A stretch of 40,826 bases of DNA from Myxococcales bacterium. Its GTDB lineage: Bacteria; Myxococcota; UBA727; GCA-2721815. Where the stretch lies: NCBI GenBank assembly GCA_002721815.1, contig PBLQ01000055.1, positions 1 through 40,826 on the forward strand. The letters are read 5' to 3'. Below, in pieces: positions 34,727 to 40,826 of this stretch. The notes beneath the pieces were generated by a model that worked only from the letters and a program-made list of their open reading frames with translations, had not been told where the DNA came from and did no database searches. Position numbers and translations under genes: made by a program. Numbering within the stretch: the first letter of the stretch is position 1; each line of letters opens with the position of its first letter.

Positions 34727-37700
34727 TCAGCGAAAAAAGCGCCCTTGTGCCGCGGACACCACGTCTTGCTGCCCTTTAAAGCCCATCATGTCATTGGCAA
34801 TCACGTGAACAGAATTGTCTTTTTTCTCGATGCGACCGCGCGTCCATAAAAATGGACTTTCTTTTAAAATCGTACGCCATTTTTCGAAATCAGAAGGCCA
34901 GACAATCACATTGGCCAAACCGGACTCATCTTCGAGGGTCACAAAACAGGTACCACTGGCCGTTCCTGGCCGTTGCCGCCCAATCACCAAGCCCAAGATA
35001 TCCACTTGTTGACCATGCCGGCTTTTTTCCAAGACGGTTTTCAAATTAGGGGGCAAAGGGGATACCGATTTTGTTTGTAGCAAATGACGCACGTGCGACA
35101 CTGGGTGGTCGTCCAAAGAGAACTGAGTGGTCTCTAAATCCCATTTTAAGACATCGAGCGCGCTGGGGGTTTTCAAAGGTAGGTGTGCATCGGACGCTGG
35201 CAACATGGCCAAAAGCGGTAATGTTTCTTTTCGCCCGTCGTAAATGGCTTCACGTCGGTGTACATAAAAACAGTCCAATGCCCCCGACTTGGAAAGTGAT
35301 TTTAATGACCGCGCGTCGAGATTGAGTCGGCGGTCCAAATCACGACGGTTTAAAAAAGGCCCGTGCCGCTCTCGATGAAGCACCAAATTGTGCCCCACCC
35401 GCGAAGACAAATGACGCACCAGTCGCAAACCCAAACGCAAAGCCACGCCGGCCTCACAGGACGATGTTTCTAAAATGCTGTCCCATTGGGAATGCTGCAC
35501 ACAGGCCGGGCGCACCCGGACATCGTGACGTTGTAAATCAGAAATGATCTGCGCCGGGCTGTAAAACCCCATGGGCTGGCTGTTGAGCAAAGCTGCAGCG
35601 AAGTGTGCGGGATAATGAACCTTGAGCCATGCCGAGGCATATACCAAGATAGAGAAACTGGCCGCATGGCTTTCAGGAAATCCGTACTCGCCAAACCCCA
35701 CCACTTGCAAATACAGCTTTTTGGCAAATTCTTCTGAGATGCCCCGCTCTGCAAAACCAGCCAGCAATCGAGCGCGATGTTTGTACAAGCCCCCTTTTTT
35801 CTTCCAGGCGGCCATGTCTCGACGTAATTGGTCGGCCTCGCCAGGCGTGTACCCCGCCCCCACAATGGCCAGTTTCATCACCTGTTCTTGAAAAATAGGC
35901 ACGCCCAGGGTGCGCTTTAAAATGGGCTCTAAGTCAGGGTGCGGATAAACGATGGGTTCTTCCCCGCTGCGCCGGCGCAAGTAGGGGTGTACCATACCCC
36001 CCTGAATGGGGCCGGGACGCACGATGGACACCTCCACCACCAAATCATAAAAAGTACGTGGTTTCATACGCGGCAACATGGCCATTTGCGCTCGACTTTC
36101 AACCTGGAACACCCCGAGTGTGTCAGCCCGGCACAAGGCATCGTATACCTTGGGGTCTTCAGCAGGAATGGAAGCCAAACTCAGATGACGGCCATGATGC
36201 CTCTGCACCAGCTGAAGGGCCTTGCGAATACAAGTGAGCATTCCCAATCCCAAAACATCCATTTTGAAGAGACCCAATGCTTCCACGTCGTCTTTATCGA
36301 AAGGCAGGACCGTGCGATTGGGCATCCGCGCCGGCTCTACTGGCGCAACAGTGGTGATGGGCGCTTGCGTGAGAATAAAACCGCCTACATGAACCCCTAA
36401 GTGCTGAGGGTATTTCTGTATCCGACGTGCAAGATGCATTAAGTGCTGGAGTGCTGAAGGTGACTCTTCGAGTTCAAGCAACGCCAAACGTTCGGGAGTC
36501 AAATCGCCCAACGATGTGCGAAGCATGACATCGGATATTTTTGCCAAACTGTCATCAGAAAAACGAAGTGCCTTTCCCACCGCCCGAATGGCTGAACGTC
36601 CGCGATATGAAATCACCTCACACACCATGGCTGCATGGGCTCTCCCCCATTTCTCGTAGATGGCCTGGATGACTTCTTCGCGGCGTTCATGTTCAAAATC
36701 CACGTCAATATCAGGCGGCTCGCCACGTTCTTTCGAAATGAAACGCTCGAAAAGCAAATCCATGCGAACGGGGTCGATGGCCGTAATGCCCAAACAAAAA
36801 CACAAGACACTGTTGGCAGCTGAACCTCGTCCCTGGCACAAAATGTTTTTTTGCCGCGCTAAACGAACGATATCGTGCACCGTTAAGAAATAATTTGATA
36901 CTTTCAGTTCAGAGACCAGTTCGAGTTCATGGGCAATTTGCTTCTTCACTTTCGCTGGCACTTCACCATAGGTATCGACGCTATAACGTTCACAGGCACC
37001 GGCATAAACGCGCGCTCGGAGTTCATCTTGCGACGATACCCCCACAGGAACATCGGCCGGAAATGCCCATTGGAGCTGAGATAATTCAAAGGAACAATGT
37101 TGTGCCACCATCACACTGCGCTCTAAAGGGCATGGCATCTTCGGCCATTTGCTGCGCCAAGCCTTCGCTCGTTCTTTGATTTCTTGTGTGTGGCACAAAC
37201 GCGCCTGGGCATTGGGCAAAAGTGAATGTGCAGCATCAGATAAGGACTGGTTTTGACGAATACACGTCAGGATGTGATGGGTTTCGAGTTCATCACTGTC
37301 CACCAAAAAGGGACGGGCCGTGGCCAAAGGCGGAATTCTAAACTGTTCAAAAAGACGGCGCGCCCAATATAAAACAGCCGCATCTTCGGGAACATCGTGA
37401 GCATACAACGACGCTGATAGCCGGGTACCGAAATGTTTTTGCAGCAAGGGAATCGTCGCAAATAAAAGACCCGGAAGGACCGTGACCCAAAGTCCTTCAG
37501 CGTGACGACATAATAACGATAAAGAAAAATGGCTTTCTTCTTTGGGTCGATTTTGCCGACTTTTGGTTAAGAAAGCACAAAGGTTGGCATAGCCCTGAGC
37601 GTTCGCCACGTGCACCCACAACGACCCTTCCGTAAAAGGAATCTCACAGCCCACCACCACGCGCACGTGTTGCTTTTGGCCCTCACGAAAAGCCCGCACC

Positions 37701-37981
37701 ACCCCTGCCACCGTGCCCAAATCGGTGATCCCCACCACGCCACCTTCAAAGGCTGCGGTCCGCGCCACCACCGACTCGGGCGTGCCAGATCCGGGCCACC
37801 CCCGCGCCAAATGGGCATAAGTGCGCCCGGTGACGGCCCCATGAATGCTCAGGCCTGAAAAAGCGGTTCGTGCCCCTAATTCAACGAATCCAACGGGCAC
37901 CGCGTCATTGGCCGCCTGACCTTTAAATACTTGATTTTTTGTGGAAATTGCTTTTCCACACCCGATGGATATTCGCCGCAT
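34727..37981 (-). CDS. dnaE2: Error-prone DNA polymerase DnaE2 (ImuC)
   Basis: A 1084-residue C-family polymerase used for translesion synthesis and damage-induced mutagenesis. The catalytic acidic motif PPDIDVDF is in the palm, after GRGSAANSVLCFCLGITAIDP. Later landmarks are the FQVESRAQMAMLPRMKPR region, the GFPESHAASFSILVYAS region and a C-terminal OB domain (CFVTLEDESGLANVIVWP). The N-terminal PHP domain has lost its metal ligands: the usual ELHxHSxFS reads ELGARTAFS and TDHD reads TDLG. Usually dnaE2 follows imuA and imuB, but neither is nearby, so it stands alone here. An SOS box separates the promoter from ATG 37981. The exact start is uncertain, since GTG at codon 28 would also give a sensible domain start. 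Confidence 0.93.
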   Translation of the reverse strand: MRRISIGCGKAISTKNQVFKGQAANDAVPVGFVELGARTAFSGLSIHGAVTGRTYAHLARGWPGSGTPESVVARTAAFEGGVVGITDLGTVAGVVRAFREGQKQHVRVVVGCEIPFTEGSLWVHVANAQGYANLCAFLTKSRQNRPKEESHFSLSLLCRHAEGLWVTVLPGLLFATIPLLQKHFGTRLSASLYAHDVPEDAAVLYWARRLFEQFRIPPLATARPFLVDSDELETHHILTCIRQNQSLSDAAHSLLPNAQARLCHTQEIKERAKAWRSKWPKMPCPLERSVMVAQHCSFELSQLQWAFPADVPVGVSSQDELRARVYAGACERYSVDTYGEVPAKVKKQIAHELELVSELKVSNYFLTVHDIVRLARQKNILCQGRGSAANSVLCFCLGITAIDPVRMDLLFERFISKERGEPPDIDVDFEHERREEVIQAIYEKWGRAHAAMVCEVISYRGRSAIRAVGKALRFSDDSLAKISDVMLRTSLGDLTPERLALLELEESPSALQHLMHLARRIQKYPQHLGVHVGGFILTQAPITTVAPVEPARMPNRTVLPFDKDDVEALGLFKMDVLGLGMLTCIRKALQLVQRHHGRHLSLASIPAEDPKVYDALCRADTLGVFQVESRAQMAMLPRMKPRTFYDLVVEVSIVRPGPIQGGMVHPYLRRRSGEEPIVYPHPDLEPILKRTLGVPIFQEQVMKLAIVGAGYTPGEADQLRRDMAAWKKKGGLYKHRARLLAGFAERGISEEFAKKLYLQVVGFGEYGFPESHAASFSILVYASAWLKVHYPAHFAAALLNSQPMGFYSPAQIISDLQRHDVRVRPACVQHSQWDSILETSSCEAGVALRLGLRLVRHLSSRVGHNLVLHRERHGPFLNRRDLDRRLNLDARSLKSLSKSGALDCFYVHRREAIYDGRKETLPLLAMLPASDAHLPLKTPSALDVLKWDLETTQFSLDDHPVSHVRHLLQTKSVSPLPPNLKTVLEKSRHGQQVDILGLVIGRQRPGTASGTCFVTLEDESGLANVIVWPSDFEKWRTILKESPFLWTRGRIEKKDNSVHVIANDMMGFKGQQDVVSAAQGRFFR

Positions 37982-37985
37982 GGCC

Positions 37986-38001
37986 CTGTGATACTACACA
38001 G
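37986..38001 (-). promoter_or_regulatory. SOS box (LexA operator) of dnaE2
   Basis: CTGT-GTAGTATC-ACAG on the minus strand is an exact CTGT-N8-ACAG palindrome, the gamma/betaproteobacterial LexA consensus. It lies between the candidate -10 and the start codon, over the expected transcription start, which is an effective place for a repressor. Confidence 0.75.
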
Positions 38002-38008
38002 ATGTTCA

Positions 38009-38038
38009 GTTATCAAATTATTGGTTTGAGCGATGCAA
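38009..38038 (-). promoter_or_regulatory. Candidate sigma-70 promoter of dnaE2
   Basis: On the minus strand, TTGCAT (38038-38033) and GATAAC (38014-38009) are separated by 18 bases. Each matches the sigma-70 consensus at most positions. Transcription would begin at about 38002, at the edge of the SOS box and some 20 bases before the start codon. Confidence 0.55.
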
Positions 38039-38073
38039 AATGCCCCCCAAGCCACCCTAACCCATCGAAAAAG

Positions 38074-38520
38074 CTACGCGGCACCGGAGATGTGGACGGC
38101 ATCACCCACCTGCACTTGGCCCCCTTTTAAGACCCGGCAGCACACACCCCCACGCCAATGGGAGGCCAAAGCTTCTTGCAAACCGTCGTGCGCTTCATCC
38201 ATGCGAAAACAAGGCACCGTTTCTTTCGTGATTTGAAGTTGCACATGGCCGATGGACAAAATTTGGCCCACCATCTTTTTGTCGAACAACAGACCTTCTA
38301 CCAAGAAATTCGCTCGCCGGGTGGTCCAAGGTAAATCCGCCCCTGCCGCTTCACAGGCTTGTCGCCAACTTTCGAGACTCAGCACCGTCACCTGTCGCTT
38401 GCCTGGCTTGCCGCGCAGGTCGCCTTCAACGCCAAAAGCTTCGCCCACGAGGGTCTGCTCTAGCTCTTGCATGGCCGCTCTTTTTTTGCTCCGACGGGCA
38501 ATCCCTATGAGTTGACTCAC
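38074..38520 (-). CDS. MOSC domain-containing protein
   Basis: A 148-residue single MOSC domain, the fold found at the C-terminus of molybdenum cofactor sulfurases and in YiiM-type proteins that handle sulfur or N-hydroxylated substrates. The N-terminus SQLIGIARRSKKRAAMQELEQ matches short stand-alone MOSC proteins. GVEGDLRGKPGKRQVTVLS and the conserved Cys in TKETVPCFRMDEA are present. GTG 38520 with GGAGG five bases upstream is chosen over the TTG at 38532, which overlaps that Shine-Dalgarno. It is divergent from the selenoprotein gene (141 bases between starts) and lies 92 bases ahead of dnaE2 on the same strand. Its partner and substrate are unknown. Confidence 0.85.
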   Translation of the reverse strand: MSQLIGIARRSKKRAAMQELEQTLVGEAFGVEGDLRGKPGKRQVTVLSLESWRQACEAAGADLPWTTRRANFLVEGLLFDKKMVGQILSIGHVQLQITKETVPCFRMDEAHDGLQEALASHWRGGVCCRVLKGGQVQVGDAVHISGAA

Positions 38521-38661
38521 CAACACCTCCAAACCTTCAATGGCCTTATATCGAATCTGTGGCAGGTTTCAAATCAGGGATGAAGGAATAAAGATGGGCC
38601 TGAAATGGTTGTGTTTGGGTCTTCCTTTCAATCATGCGTCCGAAAGGTGCTATAAGAAATC

Positions 38662-39174
38662 ATGACCGATCTACTGCAACATGAATTGCAAAACCCCCAT
38701 GGGGAAAATCTAACACTCACTGATATTGTGGGCGATCAACCTACCCTCTTTGTTTTACTCAGGCACTTCGGTTGAATTTTCTGTCGGGAGCAGGCTGTTT
38801 CCTTTGAAAAACGATTGGCCGATATCAGGCCTCACGCCCAACTTGTGTTTGTCGGGAACGGCCTGCCAGCCATGGCCGAAGATTTTATCGAGCAGTTCAA
38901 CATTCGCTCTCCCGTTTATGTGGATCCGGCACGCATTCTTTATAAAGCCTTGGGGTTCAATGCGAGTAAAATGAAAATGCTCAGCCCGAGCATGGTGCTT
39001 TCCGGGATGAAAGCCGCCAAAAAAGGTTTTATCCAAGGCAAGCTTCAAGGCGACCCGTGGCAGCTGGGAGGGGTTGTCTTATTACACCCTTCCGGGGAAA
39101 TACCTTACGTGTACCGCAGTGCCTTTGCAGGCGATCACCCCGACGTGGATGATGTCATCGCACGTCTTGTTTGA
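38662..39174 (+). CDS. Selenocysteine-containing peroxiredoxin-like protein (SelL/AhpC-TSA_2 type)
   Basis: A 170-residue thioredoxin-fold redox protein with a UGA at codon 38 (38773-38775). The frame is open from ATG 38662 through the UGA to the TAG-proximal TGA stop at 39174. Around it the protein reads TLFVLLRHFG-U-IFCREQ. Relatives have Cys in that place (RHFGCxFCRE), so UxxC replaces CxxC. Downstream parts QLVFVGNG, VYVDPARILYKALGF, GDPWQLGGVVLLHPSGEIPYVYRS and AGDHPDVDD match the peroxiredoxin-like PF13911 (PRXL2/SelU/SelL-related) family. A SECIS-like hairpin follows the UGA. It probably reduces peroxides or disulfides; the electron donor is unknown. The Shine-Dalgarno is weak and distant (AAAGG). 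The stop is 2 bases from the convergent membrane gene. Confidence 0.9.
38777..38810 (+). promoter_or_regulatory. Bacterial SECIS element
   Basis: Directly after the UGA, TTTTC (38777-38781) pairs with GAAAA (38806-38810). Above a small internal loop, GGGAGC (38786-38791) pairs with GTTTCC (38797-38802, two G-U pairs), closing the loop AGGCT. The loop GG lies 18-19 bases after the UGA. From memory, E. coli fdhF has GCAGGTCTGC with its GG at 19-20, so both shape and distance agree with SelB recognition. Confidence 0.82.
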
Positions 39175-39176
39175 AC

Positions 39177-40826
39177 CTAGAAACGAACTTTTTGAATGAG
39201 AGAAAACTCATCATCTGAGAGCGCGTAAGGGTCTTCCTCCGCTTCTTTCGGCAAATAAAAACGTCGGCTGTCCCCTTCACGTGGCTCAAAGTTAGGAAAA
39301 GCCCGTTCGATGGTGTCGGTGTTCCATTGATCATCGCGCCCCCAAATCCAAATTTTAGGCGAGCGTAAAAAGGGGCCGTTTTGAACCAAGTCGTGCTTTC
39401 GAAATTGTATGGGGTGGGTGTGGTCCACAAAATTGAGTTCCAAGTCGTCATTGGGTTCAGTGGCTGGCCTGATGCTGAGTTCTTGGGTCATGAGATCTTC
39501 GATTTGAACCATGCGCAATGGGACGAAGAATACCGCCCCTAAAATCACGCCCAACATGATCTTACGCGGCCAAACCCAGCCGTCACCGGCTTCGTTTTTA
39601 AAGTGCGCCATGGCGGCAGCACCGAGAATCACCAAAGAAACCCAACTGCCCTCGAAATAACGATAGCCCCAACCATGTCCGCTGTCGGTGTGTATCAAAA
39701 AGTAGCCGACGTACATGAGCAAGGCGCTGTACCCAAACATCCGCAACGGTGACCCTTTGGGCGACCGCCAAAATCCCCACCACGCCAGCAACCCTAACCC
39801 TGGCATGGCCCAAACCCAAAGTTTGAAAAGAGCGATAATCCGCGCCACGGGCCGCAGGCTCCAATCGAGCTCTGAGCGATAATTGAAAAGCATGGACACC
39901 AAATTGTCTGCTGGGTTCCCCTGATGATCAGGCGCTCCCAAGTCGAACATCCACATGGCCCACCCAAAGCCCACGAGCAAAACGATGGGCAAATAACTGA
40001 GCACGAGGCAAGTGACTTTGGCAAAGCCTTTCTCTTGTCGGAGCAACCAAAAGAACCACGGAATGGCAAACAACGCATGGGGCATGGGTTGGTGTTGAAC
40101 GATGGCCATGGAGCCCAGGATACCGGCCAAAATGACCCGCAGGAAAGTGGGCTTTAAAAGCAATGCCACAAAGCCCAGGGAGCTGAACAAATAAAAGGTG
40201 TTGGGGTACATGGAAATGGCATTGACCAAGAAGTTGGGTGACACGATGAAAAATAAAACGGCCCAAGAGGCAGCAAAAGATTGACGTCCCAACAACTCAC
40301 GACACACATATTTGGCCAAATATAGGCATCCCACGGCGAGCGACACATTGAGCATCCACGGCACACCGAGCAATGTAAATGGCGTTCTCAACAACGCATT
40401 GCCTGGCCAGTAACGACAAAAGATATCGCCCGACTCGAACATCACAAAAAAGTGGTTGTGATACACCGGCGGCAACAACAAAAATCGAATATTGTAGGGC
40501 CAATTGCCCATCATCTGCCCTTCGGCAAAGATTTGACTTTGAAAGTCAAAGCAATATTCGTCGATGATGTAGGGCCGGCCCTTGTAGACCAAAAAATGAC
40601 ACACCACCAACACCACGCCCAACACCAATGCGGGCATCCAGGTCTTCTCGGCCCATTTTAAAATGGTTTCTGGCTTTCTCACATCCACAAACAAGAGCAG
40701 TAAGAAAAACCCAACAAATCCAATCAAATGCCAAAAATCATGGTCGGTGTATTGGTCGTGATACAGGCTGTTGAGGTTCCAATAGTAGCGCATGTAAATG
40801 CACAAACCCAACCCCACCAGGGTGAA
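39177..40826 (-). CDS. Polytopic membrane glycosyltransferase-like protein (GT-C/GT39 type), 5' end cut off
   Basis: At least 549 residues, open to the window edge, so the true start lies outside; the first visible residues are FTLVGLGLCIYMRYYWN. There are about 10 transmembrane helices, then a C-terminal soluble part of about 90 residues. After the second or third visible helix comes GRPYIIDEYCFDFQSQIFAEG; a D-E pair in this first external loop is the catalytic hallmark of GT-C dolichyl/undecaprenyl-phosphate-sugar transferases (ArnT, PMT). Other family-like points are FCRYWPGNALLRTPF and SPNFLVNAISMYPNTFYLF. It probably glycosylates lipid or protein at the membrane outer face, but the donor and acceptor are unknown. 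Confidence 0.75.
   Translation of the reverse strand, partial: FTLVGLGLCIYMRYYWNLNSLYHDQYTDHDFWHLIGFVGFFLLLLFVDVRKPETILKWAEKTWMPALVLGVVLVVCHFLVYKGRPYIIDEYCFDFQSQIFAEGQMMGNWPYNIRFLLLPPVYHNHFFVMFESGDIFCRYWPGNALLRTPFTLLGVPWMLNVSLAVGCLYLAKYVCRELLGRQSFAASWAVLFFIVSPNFLVNAISMYPNTFYLFSSLGFVALLLKPTFLRVILAGILGSMAIVQHQPMPHALFAIPWFFWLLRQEKGFAKVTCLVLSYLPIVLLVGFGWAMWMFDLGAPDHQGNPADNLVSMLFNYRSELDWSLRPVARIIALFKLWVWAMPGLGLLAWWGFWRSPKGSPLRMFGYSALLMYVGYFLIHTDSGHGWGYRYFEGSWVSLVILGAAAMAHFKNEAGDGWVWPRKIMLGVILGAVFFVPLRMVQIEDLMTQELSIRPATEPNDDLELNFVDHTHPIQFRKHDLVQNGPFLRSPKIWIWGRDDQWNTDTIERAFPNFEPREGDSRRFYLPKEAEEDPYALSDDEFSLIQKVRF

Noticed and set aside
1-40826. CRISPR array, insertion sequence, prophage, tRNA or rRNA
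   Set aside because: No regularly spaced direct repeats, transposase or integrase frames, or structural RNA sequences were recognised by eye; a tRNA scan was not possible.

Overview
The window looks like one complete contig (40.8 kb, roughly half G+C) from a Gram-negative bacterium related to the former Deltaproteobacteria, most plausibly Myxococcota or Bradymonadota. That placement is an inference. It rests on many lipoproteins and an outer-membrane barrel protein, a very large lipoprotein with eukaryote-like LDL-receptor class A repeats, a dnaE2 polymerase, and one selenoprotein. No rRNA, tRNA, CRISPR array, transposase or phage gene was seen. Both ends are incomplete: the left end folds back on itself in an 87-base perfect inverted repeat that breaks a GH3 gene, and the right end cuts the start of a membrane glycosyltransferase-like gene.

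Layout. 1-4.2 kb (minus): a GH3-family adenylating enzyme, then a HAD phosphatase paired with an OPA-family organophosphate/phosphate antiporter. 4.1-6.5 kb (minus): a 37-residue lipoprotein, an outer-membrane protein, ribosomal protein bS21 with a clear terminator, and a small membrane protein. 6.6-14.1 kb (minus): a tightly packed run with a NUDIX hydrolase, folP, tmk, a PaaK-like CoA ligase, two lipoproteins, HMG-CoA lyase and two exported proteins. 14.1-19.3 kb (minus): a short-chain acyl-CoA module in the order thiolase, 3-hydroxyacyl-CoA dehydrogenase, enoyl-CoA hydratase, acyl-CoA dehydrogenase, and a second acyl-CoA dehydrogenase broken by an in-frame TAA. With HMG-CoA lyase and the CoA ligase it suggests breakdown of short acyl chains or leucine-type acids to acetyl-CoA. 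19.4-20.5 kb: a repeat-rich helical protein. 20.9-25.6 kb (minus): the purine operon purS-purQ-purL-purF, with a one-base frameshift in purS.

25.9-34.7 kb (plus): the 1811-residue LDLa-rich surface lipoprotein, a low-molecular-weight tyrosine phosphatase, and a 914-residue CehA/McbA-like PHP-domain lipoprotein. 34.7-38.0 kb (minus): dnaE2 with an E. coli-type SOS box (CTGT-N8-ACAG) between its promoter and start codon. 38.1-38.5 kb: a MOSC-domain protein. 38.66-39.17 kb (plus): a peroxiredoxin-like, SelL/AhpC-TSA_2-type selenoprotein whose UGA replaces the first Cys of a CxxC motif and is followed at the expected distance by a bacterial SECIS-like hairpin. Ordinary gene calling would cut this gene in two.

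The strongest observations are the selenoprotein with its SECIS, the SOS box on dnaE2, the modular giant lipoprotein built by internal duplication, the two interrupted metabolic genes, and two terminators placed 15-26 bases ahead of start codons.
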